NCBI RefSeq assembly: GCF_014467055.1 | Contig: NZ_CP060696.1 | Location: 372,001-436,000, forward strand | Reading direction: 5' to 3' | DNA from: Caproicibacterium amylolyticum | Lineage (GTDB): Bacteria; Bacillota; Clostridia; Oscillospirales; Acutalibacteraceae | DNA length: 64,000 nucleotides | Shown here: piece by piece, positions 8,631 through 17,201 of the stretch | Position numbering within the stretch: the stretch's first letter is position 1 | How the letters are laid out: each line of letters begins with the position of its first letter | Notes under the pieces: model-generated | Databases searched by the model: none | What the model was told of the DNA's origin: nothing | What the model saw: the letters and a program-made list of their open reading frames with translations, nothing else | Program-made: the position numbers and the translations under genes

Positions 8631-9293
8631 ATGCAGGAGATATATCGGCAGATTGCCGCAGCCGGGCAAAAACATGGTGCGGAAAAGATTGTACTGTTTG
8701 GGTCGCGTGCCCGCAGAGATAATCGACCCAATAGTGATATCGATATTGCTGTGTATGGAATGCCAGACCAAAATCATGGTGCATTTTGGTCTGCAATCGA
8801 TGATTTGCCTACGTTGTTCAGTATTGATATTGTGCATATTACAAGCAAAACGGATGCTGCGTTGCTCAAAAATATCGAGAGGGATGGGGTTACACTTATG
8901 AATAAAGCGGAAGAAAAGTACACGAAACTTGTACAGGCAGTGCAGCGTTTGCAGGAAGCGCTTGATGACTATCAGACGAATCAACTTGACTCCATTCGGG
9001 ACGGCGTTATTCAGCGATTTGAGTTTTGCACGGAGCTTACATGGAAAACAATGCGGGAATATTTGCTTGACCAAGGATATACAGAAATTAACAGCCCAAA
9101 GTCTGTGATGCGAAAAGCGTTTGCGGATGGTATAATAGGGGACGGGCAGTTATGGATAGATCTTTTGAATGACCGGAATGCTACCTCCCATATCTATGAT
9201 GAAGAAACTGCAGAACAGATTTTTCATCGAATAAATACGGAATATTATAAAATGTTTACTGCACTAACTGAGAAATTGAAAACAATGTTGTAA
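8631..9293 (+). CDS. Single-chain MNT nucleotidyltransferase-HEPN fusion (MntA-HepT-like toxin-antitoxin)
   Basis: ATG 8631 follows AAGGGG; a GTG at 8622 overlaps that site. Of 220 residues, the first 100 or so form an MNT nucleotidyltransferase: GSRARRDNRPNSDID is the G-S-x10-D-x-D metal-binding signature and IDIVHI supplies the third Asp. Residues from about 110 form an HI0074/HepT-like helical HEPN domain, with RNATSHIY matching R-x4-H-x-Y exactly. In known MntA/HepT pairs, the separate MNT antitoxin AMPylates that Tyr and silences HEPN RNase activity. Here both partners are in one polypeptide, so control in cis is inferred. It has its own promoter and terminator. Confidence 0.85.
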   Translation: MQEIYRQIAAAGQKHGAEKIVLFGSRARRDNRPNSDIDIAVYGMPDQNHGAFWSAIDDLPTLFSIDIVHITSKTDAALLKNIERDGVTLMNKAEEKYTKLVQAVQRLQEALDDYQTNQLDSIRDGVIQRFEFCTELTWKTMREYLLDQGYTEINSPKSVMRKAFADGIIGDGQLWIDLLNDRNATSHIYDEETAEQIFHRINTEYYKMFTALTEKLKTML

Positions 9294-9338
9294 AAAAGCG
9301 GTTGGAATCCTGTTGCACAGGTTCCAGCCGCTTTTTTA
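9293..9338 (+). terminator. Terminator of MNT-HEPN gene
   Basis: aaaagcggttggaa(t)cc pairs with gg(t)tccagccgctttttt, followed by a T run. Confidence 0.9.
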
Positions 9339-9401
9339 TACTGTAATTACTTTATGACAACATAGAAACGTTCTATTTTACAACTACCATATGCCTGTGG
9401 A

Positions 9402-9565
9402 CTTAGAAACACCAAACTTTTTGACCGCCGCGCGGCCGGTCGCAATAAATTGAACGATGTAATCTCCGAACTCAACAGCTCGTCCCTCGACGATGCCTCT
9501 CATAAAACGCACACTCCTGCATTTCGTTATTCGATTCTATGCGGAAATTATGAGGTTTATGAGAA
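9402..9565 (-). pseudogene. Displaced spoIIID 5' fragment
   Basis: About 164 bp match 1558-1722 with scattered substitutions: the minus strand has the spoIIID ribosome-binding region, start, N-terminus and FGVSKST helix, and even part of the upstream XRE tail. The frame then runs into stops. The preceding 60 bp also resemble sequence at 52.77-52.83 kb. It is a copied gene fragment, not a gene. Confidence 0.8.
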
Positions 9566-9756
9566 TGGTATTAGCAAGCTTTATTGTTAATATGTTGAAA
9601 GAAAAAGGGGATTAGTGAAATGGTGATGAAAAACTGTTTGTGAATGATTGATCAACTTCATTTGCTGCAATGATGCATCAGTATTTTTCGCAAATTATGT
9701 TTTTATGTCTGTGAATTTGACAAGTAGTGTAATGTTAAGGTTTTGGAATGCTCTGC
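9566..9756. other. Intergenic, nothing recognised
   Basis: This is AT-rich sequence downstream of the hlyD-like gene (minus strand). I see no convincing gene or hairpin. Confidence 0.4.
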
Positions 9757-11283
9757 TTAGTAAGTATCGCTGAGCTTTAATTTTTCGGAAATCCATTGCA
9801 AAACACTTTTATTTCCATAAATAATTTTTGCTTGGCAACTCATTCCGGTTTGAATATGGTTGGTTAACCCCTGCCCGTTTTTTAATGATGAAGAATACAG
9901 ATCACCTTTTACAATGTAATAGTCTTTTTTCAATGCTTGGTTGGTTATAACATCTGGGGAAATAGAAGTTACAATGCCTTCAGCTTCACCGTATTCTTTA
10001 TAAGGCAAAGAATCAATCTGATATTTTAATGATGCTCCCTTTTTAAAATATGATATATTATTTTCCGGAACATATAGGATCACTTGTTGTTTACAGTTCT
10101 GTGGGACAATCGTTAATGCGTCATTTCCTGCTGCAACTAAATCATTATTCCGCAAGGCTGCTAGTAATGACACTTTACCATTGACAGTTGCTTTAACTGT
10201 GGCATTATTTATGGCTTGCACGAGTTCGAAAATCTGGCTTTTTAAATTTGATGCATTTCCTTGTAAGGCCGTTAAGTCTGAATTCAAACTGGTTACTGTA
10301 TCTAATTTGAGCTTTTCAAGTGCTTCGTCTTCTCCGTTTTGCTTTGAAGCGGTGCCGCCCAATAGATTTTCAGCTTTATCTTTAGCTAACTGCTGTTCAC
10401 TTAATTGGCTGTCCAACTGTGTGATTTCTGTTTGAATGTCCGAAAGTTCACTATCCACTAAAGATTGCAGATTGTTTTTGTCAGTACTAATTGTTTTAGC
10501 TATTGTGTTAATTATATCTTGAGAACTTCCTGAACTTTTTGCATTCTCAAGTTTTTCTTCATCTGAAGCACACGTTTGCTGAGCAATCTGATATTTAGCT
10601 GCATAGACCGTATATTTTTTAGCGCAAATGGTGTTTTGTGATGTAAATTTATTTGTGTTAGAAGAAACTGAATCCATAAGAGTTTGATAGTCATGACGCA
10701 AATCTGTACATACCTGCATTGACTTTTGAGTAGAAGAAATTGTTTTTTCTGCATCAAGCTTTGTTTGTTTCAAATCCAGTGCATTGGACTCATACTGTGT
10801 TTTTGTAATACCTACATTAGAAAGATAGTCGTTGTATTTTGAAATATATTTATTTTGGGAACTATCGGATGCGTTGAACTGGTTGCTGCCGGATTGAATA
10901 CTTTTTATAAGTGTTTCAGTTCCGTTGATTTCCTTATTTAAAATCGATAACTGCTGCTCGTCTGTGGCTTTTTGATTTTTTGTTGTTTTAACATTTATTT
11001 GCAGCAAAGTATCTCCTGCTTTTACAGTTTGCCCATCTTTAACGTAAACAGATTGTATTTTCCCACTTATAGGAAATTTGATGCTGGCTGTTTCAGACAC
11101 TGGCCTTACAGTTCCTGATACTTTTACATACTCATCAATATGAGAAAATCCTGCCCAAACAATGGATGTGGAAAAAGCAGCAAGAATTATATATATTAGC
11201 CAGATTACGAATGGCTTTGGCCTGGATAACATGATTTCACGGCTATCAGTAAATTCATCGATGTCGACGATAATGTTTTTCAT
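9757..11283 (-). CDS. HlyD-family bacteriocin secretion accessory protein
   Basis: A 508-residue membrane-fusion protein. One transmembrane segment lies at about residues 25-45 (PFVIWLIYIILAAFSTSIVW). It is followed by a biotinyl-lipoyl half-motif (GTVRPVSETASIKFPISGKI, DGQTVKAGDTLL), a long coiled-coil hairpin to about residue 350, the returning lipoyl half (VKATVNGKVSLL) and a beta-barrel. These proteins pair with peptidase-containing ABC exporters to secrete double-glycine peptides. Its ATG overlaps the exporter's stop (ATGA), so the two are translationally coupled. A decayed copy lies at 54.1-54.5 kb. It appears intact. Confidence 0.9.
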   Translation of the reverse strand: MKNIIVDIDEFTDSREIMLSRPKPFVIWLIYIILAAFSTSIVWAGFSHIDEYVKVSGTVRPVSETASIKFPISGKIQSVYVKDGQTVKAGDTLLQINVKTTKNQKATDEQQLSILNKEINGTETLIKSIQSGSNQFNASDSSQNKYISKYNDYLSNVGITKTQYESNALDLKQTKLDAEKTISSTQKSMQVCTDLRHDYQTLMDSVSSNTNKFTSQNTICAKKYTVYAAKYQIAQQTCASDEEKLENAKSSGSSQDIINTIAKTISTDKNNLQSLVDSELSDIQTEITQLDSQLSEQQLAKDKAENLLGGTASKQNGEDEALEKLKLDTVTSLNSDLTALQGNASNLKSQIFELVQAINNATVKATVNGKVSLLAALRNNDLVAAGNDALTIVPQNCKQQVILYVPENNISYFKKGASLKYQIDSLPYKEYGEAEGIVTSISPDVITNQALKKDYYIVKGDLYSSSLKNGQGLTNHIQTGMSCQAKIIYGNKSVLQWISEKLKLSDTY

Positions 11284-13484
11284 TTTGCGATTTCCTTATC
11301 TGGTACGGCCACTTTTTCAGAGAACGATTCCGGTGATTGTTCCTTCCATAGACGGTAATATTGCCCGTTTTGCTGAATAAGTTGCTGATGTGTCCCGCTT
11401 TCTATTATTTTTCCATTATCAATTACAAAAATTCGATTGCATTGCAGGATTGTACTTAGCCGATGTGCAATTAGGATGGTAGTAGTACCGCAAGTTAACT
11501 CATTTATTGTTTTTTCAATTGCTTTTTCTGTAATAGAATCCAAGTTAGAGGTGGCTTCGTCCATAATCAAAATGTCAGGTTGTTTCAGCAGCGCACGGGC
11601 AATCGCGAGGCGCTGTTTTTGTCCCCCAGAAAGGTTTGCACCGTTTTCTTCCAGCATTGTTTCATACCGCAGTGGAAGATTATTGATAAAATCATGCGCA
11701 TGGCTCATTTGGCATGCTTTGATAATTTCATCCAGTGAAGCATCTGAATTTGCAATTTGCATATTTTCATGAATCGTTCCACTGAATAGAAAAATGTCTT
11801 GAGATATGTATGCAATGTGCTCCCTTAGTTTTTCACGGTTAATATCTTGAATATTAATTCCGTTAATCAGGATTTCACCTTTTTCAGGCGTATAAAAGTT
11901 CATCAGTAATTTTGCGAGTGTGGTTTTTCCAGAACCGCTTTCTCCAACGAAAGCTACTTTTTCTCCTTGCTTGATGTCCAAATTAATGTTTTCTAAAACC
12001 AGCCTGCGTGTGCCGTACCTAAAATCAATATTGTGAAAACAGATGTTTCCATGTAAAGATTCAGGGCTGATTTTTTTGCTTTCATTGCTGTTGACTTCCG
12101 GCAACAAATCCAAAATTTGACCCAGGCGGTCAGACGCAACAACAGCTGTCTGAATCTGCGGCTGCAGCCCAATCAAATTCTTTACCGGATCGAGAAAATA
12201 TACCAACAACGCATTAAAAGTCAATAGCTGACCTACGCTTAGACTGCCGTTTAAAACAAAAGTAGCACCTACCCATAAAATCACTGCTCCTCCGACGGCC
12301 GCAACTCCATTTGCAAGTGAGTTTTCCACATTGGAAATATATCCGCCGTGGAATGTGCTTTTCAAGAACTTTATAAATTTTTGTTCAGTTTCTTGATTTG
12401 CTTTCCTTTCAGCAGTAAAGGACTTGATTGTTTCTATTCCTTCCAGTGATTCTACAAGGAAAGAAGTGAGCTGCGCATTTTCCTCCATCATTTTTTCGTT
12501 GATTTTTTTCACCGGCTTATTAAATGAGAACACGATTGCAGCATAAAGTCCTAAAATGATTACCGTAATTCCAAAGAGTTTTGTGTTTTCAACACAGAGC
12601 ATGATTCCCCCGGCAACAGCCATCAGGGTATCAATCATAATAGTCAATGCGGCACTGGAAATCGTATCGCGGATTTTTGAAGCATCTACAAAGCGGGAGA
12701 TAATTTCGCCGATTTTACGGGTACCAAAGAAATTCATTGGCAATTTCATCAAGTGCTGATAAAAGCCGAGAATCAGCGGAATATCAATACGCTGGCTTAG
12801 ATACAGCATAAGCTGCGAACGGAATGCGTCAAGTATGGTTTTAAATATGTAAAGAATAATGATGCCGATAGAAATTACGGTGAGCGTTTGCTTCAAGTCA
12901 TTCGGCAGAATGGTATCCATGAGAAGCTGGAAATAGAAAGATGTTAGAATACCCAGCACCGTAACCAGCAGAGAAGCAACAAAGATATTTGCGAGTAGTT
13001 TCTTCTGCGGTTTCAGTAAATATAGAAACCGGCTGAAAGTGCCTTTGGTGTCATTCCCTTTTTCAAAGTTCACATCTGGAACCAGAAACAGCAGAATGCC
13101 GGTCCATTCCTTGAGAAATTCTTCAGGAGATATTTTAACAATTCCCTTGGCTGGGTCTGCAATAATCATCTGCTTTTTCGTGATTTTATGAATTACAACA
13201 AAATGCAGCAGTTTACCGTTTACTACAACGTGTGCAATACACGGAAGGGGAAACTCGGAGGAAAGTGCATCCGCTGTACCTTTTACGGCTTTTGCTGTAA
13301 AGCCTAGTTTTTCCGCGGCTTTTATCATTCCTAAAACATTGGTGCCTTGCTTATCGGTTCCGGCTACTTCCCGTATTTGGGCTATGGAAGTTTTTCTGCC
13401 ATATTGTTTAGAAACTGTGGCAAGGCAGGCTGCGCCACAGTCTGTTACATCTTGTTGTTTTACACAATAATAACATTTCAGCAT
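11280..13484 (-). CDS. C39-peptidase ABC exporter for double-glycine peptides
   Basis: This 734-residue protein has three parts. Residues 1-135 form a C39 peptidase with catalytic Cys16 (QQDVTDCGAAC), His94 (LLHFVVIH) and Asp110 (IIADP). Residues of about 160-440 form a six-helix ABC membrane domain. The ATPase has Walker A GESGSGKTT, signature LSGGQKQR and Walker B ILIMDEATSNLD. The family removes leader peptides after a GG site and exports the product. The obvious substrate is the peptide encoded at 15395-15607, now separated from the exporter by an IS3 insertion at 13637-14925 that may also cut off a shared promoter. All catalytic motifs are present. Confidence 0.95.
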   Translation of the reverse strand: MLKCYYCVKQQDVTDCGAACLATVSKQYGRKTSIAQIREVAGTDKQGTNVLGMIKAAEKLGFTAKAVKGTADALSSEFPLPCIAHVVVNGKLLHFVVIHKITKKQMIIADPAKGIVKISPEEFLKEWTGILLFLVPDVNFEKGNDTKGTFSRFLYLLKPQKKLLANIFVASLLVTVLGILTSFYFQLLMDTILPNDLKQTLTVISIGIIILYIFKTILDAFRSQLMLYLSQRIDIPLILGFYQHLMKLPMNFFGTRKIGEIISRFVDASKIRDTISSAALTIMIDTLMAVAGGIMLCVENTKLFGITVIILGLYAAIVFSFNKPVKKINEKMMEENAQLTSFLVESLEGIETIKSFTAERKANQETEQKFIKFLKSTFHGGYISNVENSLANGVAAVGGAVILWVGATFVLNGSLSVGQLLTFNALLVYFLDPVKNLIGLQPQIQTAVVASDRLGQILDLLPEVNSNESKKISPESLHGNICFHNIDFRYGTRRLVLENINLDIKQGEKVAFVGESGSGKTTLAKLLMNFYTPEKGEILINGINIQDINREKLREHIAYISQDIFLFSGTIHENMQIANSDASLDEIIKACQMSHAHDFINNLPLRYETMLEENGANLSGGQKQRLAIARALLKQPDILIMDEATSNLDSITEKAIEKTINELTCGTTTILIAHRLSTILQCNRIFVIDNGKIIESGTHQQLIQQNGQYYRLWKEQSPESFSEKVAVPDKEIAK

Positions 13485-13716
13485 TTTTTATTTCCCTTTG
13501 TGCATAAGATATCGTTTTAGAGGTGGAAATTGAGCGTATCGAAATTTATAATTTTTCATTGTCCCATATATCTATTTCCGTACCCTTAATGAATGGCCAA
13601 ACAGCAACAATAATAAAAGTCACAACATACTACTTTTGGATCTATATTAAATAAGTGGACACCTGAAGTAACTATCAATTATAATTAAGTAGACACCCAA
13701 AAGGAGGCACTTACTC

Positions 13717-14010
13717 ATGTCCACTGGTAAAACCGGAACCCGATATGACGAAGATTTCAAACGAACTCTCGTCAACCTTTATCAATCTGGCGGCAAATCA
13801 CAAGCAGCACTCTGTAAAGAGTATGGCGTTTCTATCACCGCACTTGGCCGTTGGATTAAACAATACTCAATCGTCGAAACGGATGATGGCGAAATACTAA
13901 CTGCTAAGCAGGTCAAAGACCTCCAAAAGCGTAATGCTCAGCTTGAGGAGGAACTCCTTATACTAAAAAAAGCGATTGCCATCTTCACGCCACACTCAAA
14001 CAACGATTAG
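13717..14010 (+). CDS. IS3-family OrfA
   Basis: This is a 97-residue HTH protein (YDEDFKRTLVNLYQSGGKSQ, then YGVSITALGRWIKQY) followed by a leucine-zipper-like helix (LQKRNAQLEEELLILKKAI). It binds the IS ends. A run of seven A at 13965-13971 is the slippery site. A -1 shift there continues directly into orfB, giving the OrfAB transposase. Confidence 0.9.
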   Translation: MSTGKTGTRYDEDFKRTLVNLYQSGGKSQAALCKEYGVSITALGRWIKQYSIVETDDGEILTAKQVKDLQKRNAQLEEELLILKKAIAIFTPHSNND

Positions 14011-14867
14011 AAGCTATTCATAAGCTCCGTTTCCAACACAATATCAAGCTCCTTTGTAAGGTTCTTGGCGTTAATCGAAGTACTTACTATAAGCATTACA
14101 ACACCGAACCGGCTGATCGTACAAAAGACAATCAAACGATTGCAAAGCTTATTCTTAAAATCTACGCAGATTATAACAAACGTCTTGGAGCTTACAAGAT
14201 TACCTATGTTCTCCAGCGTGATTATGGCATTAACATCAGTGTCGGACGAGTGTACCGACTGATGAGGACTCTAAAACTTCCACGGATGTCCACCGAAAAA
14301 CCTTATAAAAATTATAAGCATCGGGACAACGGCGAGTGTACCAACCACCTTCACCAGGAGTTCAATCAGCAAACTCCAAACATTGTCTGGGCAAGTGATT
14401 TCACATACATCAAAGTTGCCGGCAAATGGTATTATCTTTGTATTGTAATGGATTTATTTTCTCGCAAAGTCATCTCCTGGAACATATCAGGCAAGCCAGA
14501 TGTCGACCTCGTCATGACTGCGTTCAAAAAAGCTTATGATAGAAGAAACTGCCCTTCTGGACTTATGTTTCATTCTGATCGAGGATCTCAGTATACTGCT
14601 TTTTCATTTCGACAGCTTCTAGATTCTCTTAATGTTGTGCAATCATTTTCCAAAAAGGGCTATCCTTTTGATAATGCTTGCTGTGAAAGTTTCTTCAAAT
14701 ATCTAAAAAAAGAAGAAACCAACAGGAAAGCTTATCACTCCCTACAGGAATTACAGTTGTCCATATTCCAATATATTGAAGGATACTATAACTCAAGAAG
14801 GCCTCATGGCTCTCTTCGAATGCTAACACCTAACGAGAAAGAAGAACTGTTCTGGAATCAGGCTTAA
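13972..14867 (+). CDS. IS3-family OrfB (made as OrfAB by -1 frameshifting)
   Basis: The frame is open from the A7 slippery site to 14867. An HTH_21 region (KVLGVNRSTYYKHY, LGAYKITYVLQRDYGI) precedes an rve integrase core with all three acidic residues: Asp in WASDFTYIK, Asp in FHSDRGSQYT and Glu in NACCESFFKYLKKE. It ends with the usual GYYNSRRPHGSL motif. There is no obvious independent start, consistent with production as a fusion. It appears intact and active. Confidence 0.9.
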
Positions 14868-14950
14868 TTCCTGTTTCCAGTATGTTTTCCCTAATTATTG
14901 TGTCTACTTACTTGACTATAGTTCATTTTAGCAATCAAACTGTTATTAGT

Positions 14951-15310
14951 CTAATTCTTATTATGAATTACATATTTAACAACAAAAATGAGAATCGGTA
15001 GGATTAAAATCATTGCTATTGTTAAGATTAATCCCACTGTTTCGGATACGTCATGTGTGCATAGATATAAACAAAACAAATTCAGTAACAACAAAGCGAT
15101 TCCGATGCAAATGTATTTTGATGTTTGATTCTTTTCTAATAGATAACCTCTATATATTTTGGCAGTAACGAACAGCATACCTATCATAAAAAGAGGTATG
15201 TACCCGATGTTTCCCTGAGATATACAGTAAATGCCCATGCATTCATAGAAAACACAGTCAAAAATGATGAAAATCTTTGTAAATTTATTCCAATTATTTA
15301 TAATTAGCAC
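14951..15310 (-). CDS. Small integral membrane protein, candidate immunity protein
   Basis: Up to 119 residues with about four hydrophobic helices (IGYIPLFMIGMLFV, ICIGIALLLLNLFCLYL, VGLILTIAMILILPILIFV). AAAGGAG lies almost on top of the GTG at 15310, and the codons at proper spacing are ATT/ATA, so the start is uncertain. Small multi-helix proteins beside double-glycine peptides are often immunity proteins; that role rests only on position. Its first 45 codons are repeated in locus B at about 55.2-55.33 kb. Confidence 0.6.
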   Translation of the reverse strand: MLIINNWNKFTKIFIIFDCVFYECMGIYCISQGNIGYIPLFMIGMLFVTAKIYRGYLLEKNQTSKYICIGIALLLLNLFCLYLCTHDVSETVGLILTIAMILILPILIFVVKYVIHNKN

Positions 15311-15394
15311 TCCTTTGAATGCGAAATATCAGAAAAGGATATCATCATATCCTAAATAAGGAAACAATGATATCCCCAAATATCTGTTAGTCCA

Positions 15395-15607
15395 TTATGC
15401 GGTTGCACACATACCATATCCGGCCATAACTCCACTTACGGCCTCTCCAGCAAAAGCTGGACACAACACACCAGCAGCTCCGCTAGCAATCATCAATACT
15501 ACCCCCATGCCCCACTGCTGCATATTTGTGCCTCCGTCGATTTGCAGCATTTCAGTATTTTCAAGTTCTGTAAACCCAGTCATAGGCATTGTCATTGTTG
15601 CTTCCAT
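15395..15607 (-). CDS. Double-glycine bacteriocin-like precursor peptide
   Basis: A 70-residue precursor with start ATG 15607 after AAAGGAGA. The leader (residues 1-26) ends LQIDGG with preceding ELENTEM, the pattern recognised by C39 exporters. The 44-residue core is hydrophobic and glycine-rich, contains a GxxxG motif (GVMAG) and has two Cys (49 and 67) that could form a disulphide. This fits a class II, two-peptide-like bacteriocin or a secreted signal. The exporter with matching peptidase is on the same strand downstream, and the gene is flanked by putative immunity and CPBP genes. A frameshifted relative lies at 55406-55627. Confidence 0.85.
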   Translation of the reverse strand: MEATMTMPMTGFTELENTEMLQIDGGTNMQQWGMGVVLMIASGAAGVLCPAFAGEAVSGVMAGYGMCATA

Positions 15608-15754
15608 TTTTAAGTCTCCTTTATTTTATGTAATATTTATTCAAAAAGCAAATTTGCACTTATGAGGGCCCTTCACAAGCTGTAAGTTGGCTTTTGAATC
15701 AAAATGAATGGGTTTGGTGATGTATCCAATTCCTTTTACTATGCGAAATACTTT

Positions 15755-16753
15755 TCAGCCTTTCGCGATGGATAAACTGATTGTATTAAAGATGAACAGC
15801 GCTGCTAAAACATAAAAGCAAACGGATTGAAAATAAAATGCCGCAGCTTTTTTCTTTGCAGGCATTTCTTCTGCTTCGCTGTGACCCTTCGCAAGCCAAA
15901 TTTTTTTGCGGTTGATTATAAAAAGTACAGTTGCGGCTGCAATTAAAACAATGAAAAGTACAGCCGAAATAATCTCGGTTGTGTCACTCTGTGGTAACAG
16001 CGTAAAAACGACAAAGAGAATATTATTCGCACTGTGAATGAATATTGTAGGAATAATGGAGTTTGCCCGAACCCGTATGTATGCTAAAACCAATCCCAGC
16101 AGTGTTGTTGGAATTGCCTGCATCAAATTTCCGTGCATCACTCCGAAAAGGACAGCCGATGAAATGATTGCAAATGCGGAACCGTAAGGCAGTAAACTCT
16201 TTAAAAGGAACCCGCGAAATAGGAGTTCTTCTAAAATTGGAGCAAATACACATACATTGAGAATTCCTAAAATGATAAGGTTGGAATCACTTGTTGTCAG
16301 CAAAACAGGCATATTGAAATGAAAACCGGTGGGGGAAAGCAGCATTTGAAGCACAGATACTAAAAGACTGCCAAGGCAGCTTGCACCTAAAGCAACAATG
16401 CAGCCTGCCGATAAAAATTTTGAAGAAACTACTGGCTTGCGGAAATGGTCACCAATCTTTTGTTTAAGCAGCTTTCTTGCAATCATAAACGTGATTAATT
16501 CCGCGGCAAAAGTTGGCAGCATGGTTATCGCAGGGTTAGATAACGTATTTTGCAAAGAAAGCATATCTGGCTTTTTGTGCTGCAGCGCATAACATAAGCC
16601 AATCAGTAAACCTAAAACAAATTGCAGTACAAACGCAAAGGCCTGAACCAGCACGAGCAGAAGCCAGTCCTTGTTTCCTGTTTTTGCGAGTAACTTTTTG
16701 GGCGTTTCAACTTGTGCCCCTGGGTGTGTTTGTGCAAGTATTTCTGTTTCCAA
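15755..16753 (-). CDS. CPBP-family intramembrane glutamic protease
   Basis: I place the start at TTG 16753, 8 nt after AGGAG; a longer frame from 16867 would run through the conserved upstream element. The 332-residue protein has about eight membrane helices and the three CPBP (Abi) motifs: EELLFRG (EExxxR), FGVMHGN (FxxxH) and HSANN (HxxxN). CPBP proteins process prenyl proteins in eukaryotes; in Firmicutes they are linked to bacteriocin immunity or maturation. Its place beside the peptide gene supports that. Locus B has a copy with the catalytic segment deleted. Confidence 0.85.
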   Translation of the reverse strand: METEILAQTHPGAQVETPKKLLAKTGNKDWLLLVLVQAFAFVLQFVLGLLIGLCYALQHKKPDMLSLQNTLSNPAITMLPTFAAELITFMIARKLLKQKIGDHFRKPVVSSKFLSAGCIVALGASCLGSLLVSVLQMLLSPTGFHFNMPVLLTTSDSNLIILGILNVCVFAPILEELLFRGFLLKSLLPYGSAFAIISSAVLFGVMHGNLMQAIPTTLLGLVLAYIRVRANSIIPTIFIHSANNILFVVFTLLPQSDTTEIISAVLFIVLIAAATVLFIINRKKIWLAKGHSEAEEMPAKKKAAAFYFQSVCFYVLAALFIFNTISLSIAKG

Positions 16754-16828
16754 ATCAGACACTCCTAACTTCTTCTCTTTATTAACGATAGTAATACTAA
16801 GCAGCGAGAAATTGTATTGGTTATTGTA

Positions 16829-16854
16829 GGAAATTATTGTTAGTTTTTGTTGGA
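16829..16854. promoter_or_regulatory. Conserved element upstream of response regulator (locus A)
   Basis: ggaaattattgttagttttt followed by gttggat recurs with few changes at 56212-56237 in locus B, at the same place between the divergent CPBP and regulator genes. Repeated TTGTT steps suggest a regulator binding site. Confidence 0.5.
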
Positions 16855-16930
16855 TTTTGTTGGTCACATGTTACAAGCGTTATGACTATATGTTATAATT
16901 TAAGAAAGAAGTACATTTTAATGACTGCTT

Positions 16931-17090
16931 ATGAAAAAGCGAATGTCCATCCTGCTTGCTGAAGATGATAAAAAGGATTGTTAGGAAATCAAACAATATA
17001 TCCAAGGATTGGATCATATAATCCTAATCAGTATTACAAATAATTCAGGCAGAGCAATTTGTTACACAAATTTGAGGCTGTCTAACAGAT
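16931..17090 (+). pseudogene. Response regulator remnant (locus A)
   Basis: ATG 16931 encodes KKRMSILLAEDDKKDC, then a stop codon; the same frame continues EIKQYIQGLDHI and ISITNNSGRAICYTN before homology ends near 17090. It matches the first 46 residues of the intact regulator at 56303. The rest, and any kinase gene, were lost in 17.09-17.20 kb before the IS256-family element. Confidence 0.85.
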
Positions 17091-17201
17091 GAAAAGTCAA
17101 AAGAAATTTGCAGGCAGTTAATTTGCGTAGAAAAGCAACTTTACAATGACCCAGAAGAATATTTTTAGACAGAACATTCGGGATGATTAAGGATGATGTC
17201 A

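Larger units (their letters stand above)
13637..14925 (+). mobile_element. IS3-family insertion sequence, copy 1 (1,289 bp)
   Basis: Imperfect terminal repeats TGGATCTATATTAAATAAGT (left) and TGAACTATAGTCAAGTAAGT (right, complement strand) bound the element. It is flanked by the 3-bp direct repeat ttt (13634-13636 and 14926-14928), as expected for IS3. It carries orfA and orfB with a frameshift signal. A second, nearly identical, inverted copy of the same length lies at 28663-29951. It splits bacteriocin locus A between exporter and peptide. Confidence 0.9.

Noticed and set aside
14065..14262. 65-codon frame inside the IS3 element
   Set aside because: The genuine orfB frame passes through here from the slippery site; this is another frame of the same DNA.
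13634..14928. IS3 copy 1 and copy 2 as a composite transposon carrying the restriction operon
   Set aside because: Copy 1 has its own complete target duplication, so it inserted alone; no shared outer duplication was found.
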